Shown here one piece after another: positions 47,824 through 59,770 of a DNA stretch of 64,000 nt; positions within the stretch are counted from its first letter, which is position 1; every line of letters begins with the position of its first letter. This stretch comes from Voacanga thouarsii (lineage: Eukaryota > Streptophyta > Magnoliopsida > Gentianales > Apocynaceae). A program made the translations under genes and the position numbers. Location of the stretch: NCBI GenBank assembly GCA_026120185.1, contig JANUWF010001640.1, forward strand, positions 620,001 through 684,000. The letters are read 5' to 3'. The notes below the pieces were generated by a model, which was given only the letters and a program-made list of their open reading frames with translations, made no database searches and had not been told where the DNA came from.

Positions 47824-50230
47824 GGTCGAAACTCTCTTCTCTTGGCCGGATGGCTTCTTCTCCCATGGCCATGCTTTCTCCATCTTCCTTGGACGAAGCT
47901 AAGCATCTAGGAGTTGAGATCCATTCTAAACTCCTTCAAGGTATTCCTCAACCAATTAAGTCCCTTCAATCTTTCTTTGAAATTCTAGATTCATGTCTCT
48001 TGGATGATGTTGATAGTATGTGGATTGTGATAGGATTTGAGTATGTATTGTTGAGATTGAAGCATGAATATATGTATGATTGTGAAGGAGATGGGATTTA
48101 TGTATGGAAGGTTTATCTTGGTTGATTGATTGATGATTTGGGGTTTGATGCATGTTTCCATGTCATAGGTAGTATTTGTGATGAAGTATACTAGAGATTA
48201 TTTCACCTTTGGTGAATAGGATTTATATTCATGTTGGATTATTGAAGCCATGATCATATTTATGCTAGTAGAGATAAGATCATGTCTTGATAAATTTAGA
48301 TCTATGCTTATATGCATGATTTGGATGATTTGATAAATTGAAGGATTGTATATGTTCTTGATTGTGGTTAGCCATAGAAATTTGATCGTTATCTAGTTGT
48401 CCCTAAGCTAATTTTTATTTCATGAATAAAATATTTAATAATATAATTTTACTAGTAATTTCGAAAAACCCTAGGAATGGTAGATTTGGATTATTATATA
48501 TAATAATGATATTTTAGTCAAATAAATAATAGCTTTTGCTAGAAAAATAATATATATATATATATATATATTACTTAAAATAATGAAATCAAATAAAGCC
48601 TGTTATAGAAATAATTATAATTAGTAAAATATTTATTACTAAAAATTTAATTATTATCTTTTAATCAAAACCCATTAAGAATTTATTTATTATTGTTCAA
48701 GCAAAACTCATTAAATCTATTTTCAACTAATTTTAGCTATCAATTATTTTCTAACAACTAAATTATTAATAAATCATTATTTTATTTAATACTACCTAGG
48801 ACTCTTGATCAAATAAACTATAAATTTTTCTTAGCAAGATTTAAACTTTCAACTTATTAGAATTTATTTCCCAAACCATTAATTATTTTAAATATCAAAT
48901 TAGGCTCAACTTATAAACTTATTTATTTATTGTTTGGCCTTAGAGCTTGGGACACTAGGATCATAGTAGTAGTAAGTTGAGTTGATTTAAAATTGAGGAA
49001 GTGGATTGTGGCTCAAAATTGATTGTGATTTGTATTTGCCCGTGCGGGGTTAGGTCAGCTGTTGGAGACCTTTTATTGTGAGCAAGAATCAGGTAAGCTC
49101 CTACATAAAACTTGATTGATGTGAAATGTTTATTATTGCAAGCTAAATGTAGAGTGTATGGACACTCATTTATGTAAAGGCAATTGAGGGTTGAATTTTT
49201 TCTTATTTCAAACAATTGAATTATTTAAAGATCAATGAGCAGATTTAATCAAACTCAAACTTTTTCTAAAACTGATTTTGACAAAGACTTTGGAAACCCT
49301 TAAATTGCCATTTTCATGTGGAATAGTGTTTTGTTCATTTTATCCCAAGTAGGAAACGTCGTTGAGTACTCAATAAGGGTGGACTACTGGGCTTGTCTTT
49401 GAGGGGTTAGGGTAAGTCACTCAGTAGGTGGCCACCTATGAGGGGTGAGTCCTTCCCAGATAAGACGACAGTCCAGTAAGTCGTGCCGGTTCGAGCTAGC
49501 AGTGTTCTTTTTCAGTCAAGTGACTGTATTTTGCAGGAATGAACACCCGATTGTTGTTTGGGTATAGGGAAGGAGGAGTATCTTGCCCAGTAGGACGATT
49601 ACCTACTTTTGTCAGTCTGCACAAAGTGTGGCATTCTGACTGACAGTATGCACAAAGTGTGGCATGCTGACCATCCGGTTATAGGGCCCAACGTGTGGTA
49701 ACTTGTAATCCTTTCTTTCGAGTGGTTGATTTTATAAATTATATATGGCTGGAAGTGCCAAAACACCACTCTTGCTTTTAACTAATGTTTATTACTTGTC
49801 AGTGATCTCTTATAAAGAATTTTATACTTTGCATTCACGAATTGTTTTCTCCCGACACTTAAGCACACACGGACTTACTGAGATTTCTGTCTCACCACCA
49901 TTTTTACCATGATTTCAGGTCGATCCTACTGTGGGGATGAGTAGCTAGATATTGCCTACTTTGGGAGAATTTTCTGATGATTTATTTTGTGTAATGTTTG
50001 CGAAAGATGAGAGCGGACGAATTTTATTATGAATTTGTTTTGGGTATTCTTGGATTGATTTCTTGGATTTATTATTATATTTTTTGGGGGGATGTAATAA
50101 ATTTTAAGTTCAAGTATCATTTTTATTCCGCTATTTTATTTGTGTGACCTAGTTATAAAGACTCCTTGTCCTTCGGACGGGGAGACATCCTTGGCCCTGG
50201 CAGGCCTAAGTAGCGGGGTGTTACAGATCT

Positions 50231-50834
50231 GACTTGCATTACACCAACAAAGAATAATATTTTGAAAGTCAAGTAAATTCAACAGCATACTGTCCAATAG
50301 TTCTTTCTCCTTGTCTAAAATTTTGGAATTCTTCTTCTTTTCTTTTAACTACCCAGCGAGGTATAAATTCACTCTTAAATTCCCCCAAGAATTCTTTCCA
50401 AGTCCATTCTTTATGTTCTTGCTCTTGTACTTCCTTTTTTCTTAACCACCGGTCTCGAGCAAGCCCTTGAAATCTAAATATAGCAAACTGTACTTTCTTT
50501 ACTCCAAATAATCTAAAGCTATAAAAATATCTTCCATTTGTTCCATCTATATCTCGACTTCCTGTTCTTGTTTTGCTTTTCCATGAAACCCAAGAGGATG
50601 AAATTTCAAGAATCACTCTAATGATTGATCTATTTCTTCTTCAGAATGTTGTTCTACTTGCGTTGGGGTCCCAGCTAAATACTGATGTATTGTAGTAATA
50701 TTCTGCAATATTTGTGTCATGTCATTCCCTATGGGTTAAATTTCTATTCTTGATGTAGTATTTTCAATAGGATCAACTGAGCTTTCTCCTGCTTAATTCC
50801 CTACACGTCCACATCTTGCACGTTTTGGCGGCAT
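50231..50834 (-). pseudogene. Ty3-gypsy gag, N-terminal part
   Basis: The likely start is the ATG at 50834-50832: MPPKRARCGRVGN, a Met-Pro-Pro-basic opening common in chromovirus gag, followed by an early stop. Further down, 50540-50270 reads VKKVQFAIFRFQGLARDRW, EWTWKEFLGEFKSEFIPRWV, KRKEEEFQNFRQGERTIGQY, the retrotransposon gag domain in order, then a stop and LSKYYSLLV. The frame is cut at the GATCT site by the solo LTR and resumes at 45818. The leader between the primer site and this start is about 0.9 kb. Confidence 0.88.
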
Positions 50835-51275
50835 CTTAGTTCCTCTTTCAATTCTGGCAAACAATTCACCAGGCATTCATGTATAATTAAAGTAGAATGC
50901 TTAAAAACCAATTCTTTATAACAAACATTTTGTAAAAAAAAAAATGAGATATCTATAGAGATGTATCCTTTAGTAATTTCTCTTAGTTCTTTATTCTCTT
51001 TGTCTATGCATATTCCCTTCCTCAACATTCTGCATACATTATCATGTATATAGATTTTCCTATCAATAGTCCTCCAAAAGAATTTTCCTTCTTGATATTA
51101 CTTCCCCAAAAGTCACCCATTCTAATATTACTCCCACTTGAGCACACTTAACCTCGGAGTTCTAATAAGATCTGGGTGTATTAATGCCGATGCGATCGTA
51201 ACTGTCTGGGTTCCACAACACATAGGTCGAGCACGTCACGTAAGTGTGCATATCATTTTCTTATAACCAGATATA

Positions 51276-51321
<46 letters not shown>

Positions 51322-51720
51322 CGCGCGTGCATATGTATGTGTACAAGTCAATTCATCACTTCTATGGGTCTCAGAAACTAAATTTCAAAGGTAAAATGCA
51401 AACTAATCCTGAGATAAATTTAATCTGAGGCTTTCCTAGTCCTCATTCTTTACTCAGTTACTAAAACATGAGTTATTTCCTACTTTATGACCTGCTACAA
51501 CATTTCTTCCACTATCCCTTCTACCAAAAGTATCTCAACCACCGTAACTATCCCTTCTTCAAATTCATCAGAGGATCATAACTAACTTGGATTATCTTAG
51601 ATTCAAGTGGTGTATCTATATCTTTTTTGGCTCCATAAGGTTTTTCCACTTCGATGCCTATATTTTCCATCATAGGCTCTAGGCTCGATTACTCTTCCCA
51701 TATAGCCTCTACTAAATCTC
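50835..51720 (-). other. Family G leader
   Basis: Untranslated leader by position; holds a (TG)n run at about 51288-51320. The open frame 50801-51028 overlaps the gag start in another frame and is not considered coding. Confidence 0.5.
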
Positions 51721-51741
51721 AACTTTAGCTTTGATACTAAT
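51721..51741 (-). other. Primer binding site of family G
   Basis: The minus strand reads ATTAGTATCAAAGCTAAAG just inside the right LTR, a decayed match to TGGTATCAGAGC of tRNA-iMet. Confidence 0.8.
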
Positions 51742-52228
51742 TATAACACCCCACTTATCAATATCGTAGTGTATCTTACATTGTGAGATGTCACCCCATC
51801 TGATCTCCTAGACTAGAGGTCTTTATAATAGACTCAGCTTAAAACACAGTGGAAACATAGCGAAAAAACTTTATATTGAAATACAAAAGTATACAAGGTT
51901 TAACCTTTAGTACAAGAGTTCAGAAGAGATCAAATCTCCTTACTGGACATATGCGTCATCTAGAGCCATATAAACTATCCTCTGCTACAAATTCATAGTA
52001 ATTAGAGTATCCAGGAATTTTCTGCTACACTTCGACCTCTAAAATTTTGATAATAGATAACACATGTGTGAGTGCTAAACACTCGGTAAGTCTTGTTTGT
52101 GCAATTGTTTTTCTTAAAGAAACAGCTTGTGAATCAAGCAACGTCCAAGACAACATAGAATGCTTGAGCCCATTGTAAAAAGGCATACTCGAGTATCAAG
52201 AAATAGGATCAAGTAACAAGGATATATT

Positions 52229-54174
52229 TGTTAGTGTTGTGCCCTAGAGGCAATCACTTGTACATTATATATGACACATTTTATTTTAATAAAATACATT
52301 ATTTATCTTACAGTTTCTTTTGTTTATTTTTAAGTAATATAACTGTTCAAAAAGTCCCTAGTACAACACTGTGTTAAGGAAATCATGATAGAGATCATGA
52401 TATGAGATTCCTACTACACTGTATAGTATTAGTACTTAAATAATCCCTAGTCATAGTATTATGAGACAGGACATCAATAATGCGTTAAGACTAGCATGTG
52501 TTCGACTTCCTGATTTGATCAGGCGGTGGTTCTCATATCTATGAGTATTGAGATACTCAAAGTTAACATATGGATACTTGTTAATGGAACAAGTTCATTG
52601 GATGACCTAACTTTGAGATAATCACATGGATAACTATTTAGTGCCAGTGATATAATCTCAATATAGTAAACATGCAAGTATCCTTAGACTTGAGATCTCC
52701 AATATACTTTGTTTGCTGAGCATTGTACTTTGATTCTAATCTCTGGAGTTCAATCAAGGGCCACCTATGGGATGGATATTGGGTACATTGTGAGGTAAAC
52801 GAAAGTAGTTGAGAGGGTCAATAAAGGATTCACCACTCCTAATAGTAGGGACGAATATCTCACAGCTATTTGTAGAAATTACTACTCAAGAAGTCCTTGG
52901 CCAAGGTAATTGTGTATTGAAAATAGTTTCAATTGATACACATCTAGAGTAGTAGGTTCCTAGTACAAGTACTATTGTATTCGGGCCAGAATTAATTCTG
53001 GAGGGAGTTGGCACTAATTCCGTACTCCAAACCGAATGAGATATTGTATGGTGAAAGGAGTTAATTGCACTGAAGTTTGTTATTAAAGGGTTCATGTCAA
53101 GCCACTTGACTTCTTGGACTCTTGGGTGGTCATGATGTGTTGCTAGATACCACTCATAATTTGGGAATATGAGTTTATTAATTGATGAATTAATAAACCA
53201 ATCCTGATTAGAATTAATAGAATTAATTCTAATTAATTATGGATTATTAATCTAAAAAATATTTGGATTAATTCATATTCTCTACCAATTGACTGGGAAA
53301 CCTAATAGGTCACACACAATAGAGAATTATATACTTAAGATGTTATTAGATAACATGGTGGGGTTAATTGAGAGAAAGAGAAGTTGTTGTAGACAAATTA
53401 TAATTAGTTATAATTTGTGGTCTAAATTATAATTGTGAGAACTTAATTTTTCCAATTACAATTAGGGAATTCTAACTGTTTTAGAATTCTGGGATGGAGT
53501 ATTTTTCAACAAGTATTTCGTGTAACATATAAAAGGGACACGAAACCCTAGCTGTTGTGGATAACATGGCGGGGTTAATTGAGAGAAAGAGAAGTTATTG
53601 TAGGCAAATTATAATTAGTTATAATTTGCAATCCAAAATTATAATTGTGAGAACTTGATTTTTCCAATTAAAATTAGGGAATTCTAACTATTTTACAATT
53701 CTGGGATGGGGGATTTTTCAGCATGTATTTCGTGTAACATATAGAAGGGACACGAAACCCTAGCTGACAGACAACATACGAAATCTCCAACCCTAGACAC
53801 ACAACCAACGTTCTTCTCTCTCTTTCTCATTTTGCTGAAAACGTGAAACAGCCCTAGCCGCCACTTTTTTTCTGCTAGCACAGGAAATTTTTGTGTTTGA
53901 GTATTCCTCTGTGTGGATTACTGTTAGAGATAATCACACACTGTGATTATAGTAGTTAGACGTTCCACTCTCGTGAAGTTGGATCAAGAAGATTGCTGGA
54001 TCACGCCTCAACTTGAAGAAGAAATTTTTGTTCTTCGGACGATCAAACAAAGGTAAAAAGCTACTACCTTTATTATCTTTATGTCTTGTTTTTCACACAT
54101 AGGCGGGTCCTGGGATAGTATCTCGTTTTATTTTCCGCTATGCCATATAGGATACGAGCCTGAGATATCCAACA
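52229..54174 (+). mobile_element. Solo LTR, copia family C, plus strand, in the 5' LTR of family G
   Basis: Begins TGTTAGTGTTGTGCCCTAGA and ends GAGATATCCAACA. Target duplication ATATT/GTATT (52224-52228, 54175-54179); the unoccupied site in the sister LTR near 39874 reads GTATT, so the left copy has changed one base. 1946 bp, about 200 bp longer than the copy at 26723 because of an internal tandem duplication (53350-53768). Confidence 0.92.
53350..53768 (+). repeat. Tandem duplication of about 210 bp with TATA boxes
   Basis: Unit 1 (53350-53560) and unit 2 (53561-53768) share TAACATGG-GGGGTTAATTGAG, TATAATTAGTTATAATTTG and GGGACACGAAACCCTAGCTG. Unit 1 keeps TATAAAAG (53528-53535); unit 2 has TATAGAAG (53740-53747). 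Confidence 0.85.
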
Positions 54175-57100
54175 GTATTTTGATCAAGAAATATAGAAGT
54201 AAAACACATATGCCTACTCAAGAAAAATCATGTTCTAGATTTCAAGAAAACAACGCAACATAGTTCATCATTCAAATATGAGTAGAATTCCCCTGAATTC
54301 TACTCATCAAGATGCAAGAGTTAGTGCTTACTCCAAGAGAGTTAGTACTTACAACAAGAATAATGCTCACGCCAAGGTTAGCTTATGCCAAGAATTCAAG
54401 ATATTACGTACACCAATAATTTAGCTAATCTAAATATGTTGTCACCCCATTTGGAGAAAGATGAATTCCAGAACTGGCCAAGTTACTAGAATCATCTATC
54501 TCTAACATAGGCTAATACATGAAGAAGAGCTCTCATTGAGTACGCAACATGCACATGATACCTATGTGCTAAATCAAGAGATGGAAAAAATTTATTATCT
54601 CATTTTCCATAACTTGTCAACTTAGTCAATGCAAGGCATGAAGAAAATATTATGAAATATGTCATATGGCATGATTTTCACAAGTAACTTATAGAAAACA
54701 ACATGGGTTTAACAAGTAACATGATGAAAATAGAAAGATTCTTGACTTTAACGAGTAGTGTGGAAAAATATCAAAAAAACATGGCTTAACAAGTCATGTC
54801 AAGAAAACACCATGAAATAGGGTTTTAACAAGTAGTGGAAACATATTTAAGCTTTCTAGTGAGAAAAGAGTTCAAAATTCACAATATTCATGGTTTCCAA
54901 AACCACCAAGTAAAATACTTGTTTTTTGTTTTCTTTAGAAATCCGTGGTTAAAACAGAGTTTGGAAAATCAAAAGGGCTCAACAATCCATAAGTCACAAA
55001 ACATTCTCATATGTGTGATTTAGGAAACTGTTAGCCTAGAATGAAGTTTTATGACAAACGAACTCATTTTACACAAAATGTCCATGCAAGAGTTTAATAG
55101 AAAATTCATAGTTTAATATGGTTTAAATAATTAGGGAACTCGCATGGAGCGTAAAATGTAGGTTTTGGTGTATAAAAGTTTCATGTATCGTAAATCCCAT
55201 GAAAAAAAATGATTTATAATAAAATCTAGCATTTAACACCCACAAATTCAAGTAAAAAGCTTTTTATCAAAAAAACACTAATCCATATCAGAAAACTGTT
55301 TAATCATATCAAATAAACACTTTACTACACCAATGGTTTTGGAAGTCGAGAAGTTTTTAAACAAAATGCTTTTCCATGAATATGTCAGGAAAACATAAAT
55401 CCATGTTAGGAATGCGTTTAATCACATTTGAGACACATTTTGTTGCAAAAAGGATTTACAAAGCTGAGAGCATTACAAGTTCAAGAAACTAGCAAGTAGA
55501 CAAGTTCATGTTGTAATTTCTCAAAAAAAAATTAAAAAAAAAACACTTAGCTAAAACAGCAGATAAAACTAAGGGACTTACCTTGTTTTAATGCCATTTT
55601 GTAACTTTATCTCACAGTCAAATGTCCACAACATCCTTGTTAGAATTATGCCTACATCAAGGCTCAATCCACACTCTTCTTACAATCTTAAATTCATGAT
55701 AATAATCAATTCAGGAATTACTATGGAAATTAGGAATTCCATAATTTCTAGTACATCCTATTACAGGGAGATATACCACAAAGAATAATCAAAGGCACAT
55801 GACTTTCTCTAGATTCCCATTTCCTTGTCCCGAAATTCATTGTGATTGCACAATATGAACTTACCTCCTTATATCCTTCACTATTCATAAAGTCCACAAC
55901 ATAATACACTAACTTTATGTTTTAGAGATATTCTGCATTTTTCTCACTTGACATGTCATAGTATTTTCATCATAACTTTCGATCTAGAAGACTAAATTGA
56001 CCTCAAACTTGTGACGAAATACGCGTAAGACATTGAGCTACAAATCCATATCTTTTATTCAACCAAACCAGCCACTATTTGCAAGCCATTGCAAGCACAA
56101 GCTTGTTGCTCATCACATCAAATCACTATTTCTTCATATAACCATTCTTCTATTCACCTATTTTTGTTCTTAACCTTTCCTTATCACTTTGTTCAGTTCA
56201 TAAACCACCTTAACATCACTTATTCAATGTATGTTGAGTCACAAAGAACACTAATTCACCATACTTTCACTGAACAAAAACAACAACCATGACATAAGCA
56301 TTAATATTCTTGATTTAATCACAATAGTAGCTATTTTACTTTAATTATCCCTTTATTCAAGTAATACCAAGTGAACAACTAACATAGCTCTTCCAAATAT
56401 GTTTCAAATCAGTCACAAAAATTACAAGAATTACATCAAAATACTCCCCAAAGCAACCAATTCACATTCCTTCCTAAACAACATCAAAACCACAATTCTT
56501 CATAAATCATCGTAACTATTTCATGCTGTTTTCTTTACAAAATTTATACCAAAATGATCATCATAAGACATAGATCAACTTTAATTCATGAAATTTGAAT
56601 CTTTATCATGTCTATGATGAAATCTAAGTTAGTTTTGCTCCAAGAATCCCTTCCTTCCTTCTTCTTCTTCTTCTTCTTTCTCAGTTTTCTCTTATTTTTC
56701 TTTGTTTTCTCTAGCTTTTTCTCTCTCTTCTTCTTCTTCTTGTAGCAGTTGAATGGTGTGTATATATAGGCACACCTTCACCATTGTTTTCCTTCTTGTT
56801 TAGATGTGGGATGTTTTGTTTGAAGTCGTGGTCAAATATGGTCAACAATTGTAGGCTAGACTTGATAAAGTTTTGTAAGCTTATATGATAAGCTTGATAT
56901 TTTCTTTCCTTTTCTTTTTCTTCTTCTTCTTCTTTTCCTTTTTATTTCTCCTCTTGGCTAGTTCTTTTCCCTACTTTTCCACCACCATTCTATGTCTCTT
57001 GGTGATAGATTTCACCATGTGACCAATAATAGTTATCTTAGATAACTAGGGCTATCTTAAAAGGCTTTAAAGCTTCTTGAAATAAATTGAAGCTTTAGAT

Positions 57101-57528
57101 ATCAAAAACCTTTTCTCTTTCTCTTATTAGGATTTTAATAGCCTTTTCTCATTTCTTTCACATAACTCATGAAAATGCACTACTGAGCCTTTTCACTTTT
57201 CCTCTTAAACCATTGTTATTTGTGTGCCCCAATGGTAATCGAAATCAATGTTACTATTCATCCCAGTCGGGAAAACTTCTTATTCCTTCATCATATTCTA
57301 CATATTATAATGTGCATTTTGGTGTCTCTAGAATTTTCATATCACGTCCTGATTTTTCTCTATTTGTGGTCAAAAAATACACCGGTGCCCCCCTTAAAAC
57401 TTTTATTACTTCAAAATATTCTTCTAATTAAAATAAGCATTCCTTGTTCTAAGTATTCATACATATACTGATTTAATACAAAGTAGTCACCGTTCAAAGT
57501 ATGGACAGGGTAGCATGTTACAATTCCA

Positions 57529-57700
57529 TGTGACAAGTATGTGTAGTACTCAGATGTAGATCTTCCAACAAATACATCTCAGCCAAATTTTCCTCTATGT
57601 AAGCTTCTATTTGAAATTGTTCCTTTCTTTTAAATAATAAACCTTTTCCATGTGTACATTTCAAGTTTCTAAAGATTCTAGAAACTACCTCAAAAAGCAA
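57529..57700 (-). pseudogene. Copia RNase H N-terminal part (family H)
   Basis: The minus strand reads SRIFRNLKCTHGKGLLFKR, FQIEAYIEENLAEMY and a degenerate STSGYC-like block, the first part of copia RNase H. It continues at 39412 once the family G insertion is removed. Confidence 0.82.
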
Positions 57701-57849
57701 TGAACCTGGCGAATGCTTAACTTAACTTACCATGCTTATTGTAATGGTTATGTGTTGTCGGGTGTGTGATAGATAGGTTAGCCTTCCTACTAATCTTTGG
57801 TACTATTATTGGTCATTATTTCTTTAGGTGCACTTGGTTCTAACATCAC

Positions 57850-59076
57850 ATTAAGTTCAATTGGGGTTTTGGCTGCCTTGCTTCATCCTTAAATTCTTTT
57901 GCAATAAACAATATACTTGGGTTCGATTCACAAGATTTCCGTATTTAGATGTTGTAAACTCCCTTAAAAAAACGTATGTTAAATCTCCCAAATCTTTGCT
58001 CTTGAGCTTACTTGTAAGTTTTTTCTTTAAGTTTCCAATTTCAACACGATCATCTTTTTTACTTTTCCTTCTCTAGAGTAATTCTAGAGAATTGTATGTT
58101 ATACTTAGCTTTGAAAGAAGCCACAAGCCTTAACGACCTCTCCAAATCATTTGAGCCATGCTTTTGGCATTTATATGAGACTATATAAATATTTTTTTAA
58201 ATTTCACACCTTAACAATTCCATGCTGCTTTTTGTAGCTAAGTGGTATATTCACAAATAATTTCTCTTCCAAGTTTCCATTTAAGAAAGCATTTTTATAT
58301 CCCACTAGTGTAATGACTAGTTAGAGTTAGTACCCAAGGATTAAAGAACACATATGGTGTTTATCTTGACAAAAGCAGCAAATGTTTTCTGCATAGTCTA
58401 TGCTATAGGTTCAAGTAAACCCATTAGCAACAAGTCTTTTTGTGTACCTTCCCGTACTCCCATCAAAATTGCACTTTACTATGAACATCTATTTGCCACC
58501 AACAAGTTTTTTTATTCTTTGGAGGACCAATAGTATTCTATATACCATTCTGAAGAGTATCCATCTTCTCTATTACTGCTAGTTCTACTTAGGATCATAC
58601 AAGGCTTCCTGAACTATTCTTAGCACAAACATCATAGAAATCCTAGATATACAAGTTGTATGATTGTTAGATGTTTTTTGGTATGACAAGTATCTTAGCT
58701 ATGAAATGTTTTGTACAAGAATGAACTCTTCCTCTAATAGTTATAAGAATATCTAAATATAAAAGATCACTATTAAGAGGTTCAATACAAGGAAATAGAA
58801 TAGAGGCATGAGAAGGATTACTATAAATGTTGGAAGGAGACTTTTAAGTTGGAGATTTTGATTGACTTTGTGCTAAAGGAGTAAGTGAAACTGTTGTATC
58901 CTTTTAAGATTATCCTTTGGTACAAACCTAAAGCTTGAATAAGGAATTTGTTGTTCCTTTCGTAGTATTTCTTCCTCTGTTCTAGTAAAATAATAATTGG
59001 TATATGTAAAATAGAATTTCTCTTATTCTCATTATCCTAAACATTTTTCTTTTCTAAGATGGTTTTTTAGAATTGT
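57850..59076 (-). pseudogene. Copia reverse transcriptase remnant (family H)
   Basis: About 58520-58250 on the minus strand reads KCNFDGSTGRYTKRLVANGF, YSIDYAENICCF and YKNAFLNGNLEEKLFVNIPL, the N-terminal RT blocks; about 58060-57870 reads KKLTSKLKSKDLGDLTYVFL then TTSKYGNLVNRTQVY, the copia block after the RT core. Stops and frameshifts throughout. 58600-59076 probably holds the region between integrase and RT but shows no clear motif. Family H is older than family G, which split its RNase H. Confidence 0.8.
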
Positions 59077-59458
59077 CATGCCCCAAACATGAGAATGTGG
59101 ACAACCAAATCACCAATGTACTTCCCAAATAATACGAAAGCCTTGTATATTCTAATAATCTAGTCTAATAACTTAACCAAATAATTTTTAAAAATAATAA
59201 AGCTAAATAAATTACAAATCAAATCCCTATGATAAGACTTAACTAACTTCCCAAACAACTATTACATGAAAAGAAGATAATGCTTATAACATCACAATTT
59301 GTACTTAAATAACATACATGAGAGTTCAATAAAGATAGCTATTGTTCCCAAACTTCACTCTACATTCTCAATCAATCACATCCCTAGTTGAGTCCCTCGT
59401 ACCATAGGTCATCACTAGTATTTGAGAGGAGGACATGACAAGGTGAACCAACCACATG
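59077..59458 (+). repeat. Start of another LTR-like sequence (family I), left part
   Basis: Begins TGTCATGCCCCAAACATGAG, a typical LTR opening, directly after the family H remnant. It is interrupted at 59458 by family A copy 3 and should continue at 63738. Neither its far end nor its coding region is visible. Confidence 0.5.
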
Positions 59459-59708
59459 TGTGAAACCCCGATCAAAACCAACCTTAGACTAAGGGGGTTG
59501 GGATGCATATCATACTTTATTTCATAATTCAATATATTTTCATATGATTTCTATGTGCTTTGGATTTGATTTTTATTGTCTTGAAGTCTTGTTGGTGAGT
59601 ATTGTGTGAGAGGGGCAAAATGGTAATTTTTGCCCGAGGAAAAAATAGGGAGATAGATTGTGGATTGAATAGAAAATAATTTTTCTAGTGGAAATAGCAA
59701 CGAGAGTT

Positions 59709-59770
59709 GTTGTGGTTTAGTGGTTAGAGCTTTGGAATTTATTCTTGAGGTCTTGAGTTCAAAGTCCATC
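59709..59770 (+). other. tRNA-like segment inside family A LTR (copy 3)
   Basis: TGGTTTAGTGGTTAGAGC and, 32 bp later, GAGTTCAAAGTCC. Same place as in copies 1 and 2. Confidence 0.5.

Larger units (their letters stand above)
45824..50225 (+). mobile_element. Solo LTR, Ty3-like family A, copy 2, inside family G gag
   Basis: Begins TGTAAACCCC and ends GCGGGGTGTTACA with a perfect target duplication GATCT (45819-45823, 50226-50230). 4402 bp. Includes the tRNA-like segment (46083-46144), a long CT run (47762-47820) and a short TA run (48551-48570). It sits head-on to the host element. The open frame 47730-48125 is explained by the CT run and has a decayed counterpart in copy 3. Confidence 0.92.
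39418..57523 (-). mobile_element. Gag-only Ty3-gypsy derivative with 3.8-kb LTRs (family G)
   Basis: Flanked by a perfect 5-bp target duplication ATTCC (39413-39417, 57524-57528). Two long direct repeats (39418-45286 and 51742-57523) begin TGTAGCATCCCACTTATC / TATAACACCCCACTTATC and end GATGTTACA / CATGTTACA. After removing one nested solo LTR from each, they are about 3840 and 3831 bp. A tRNA-iMet primer site is next to the right repeat and a polypurine tract next to the left one, so the element runs on the minus strand. The interior, without its own nested LTR, is about 2.05 kb and carries only a broken gag; protease, RT and integrase are missing. The gag type and LTR ends fit chromovirus (Tekay/Del-like) elements. 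Confidence 0.9.
51742..57523 (-). repeat. 5' LTR of family G (with nested solo LTR)
   Basis: Direct partner of 39418-45286. Contains the family C solo LTR 52229-54174. Blocks such as GGCACACCTTCACCA and GATAGATTTCACCATGTGA occur at matching places in both. Confidence 0.88.

Noticed and set aside
47730..48125. 131-codon plus-strand open frame in family A copy 2, with a partial counterpart at 61339-61578
   Set aside because: It runs through the CT microsatellite (Leu/Ser repeats). The counterpart in copy 3 exists because both are copies of one LTR, and copy 1 does not preserve the frame.
50801..51028. 75-codon minus-strand open frame in family G
   Set aside because: Overlaps the gag start in another frame and has no homology; the MPP-basic gag opening at 50834 is better supported.
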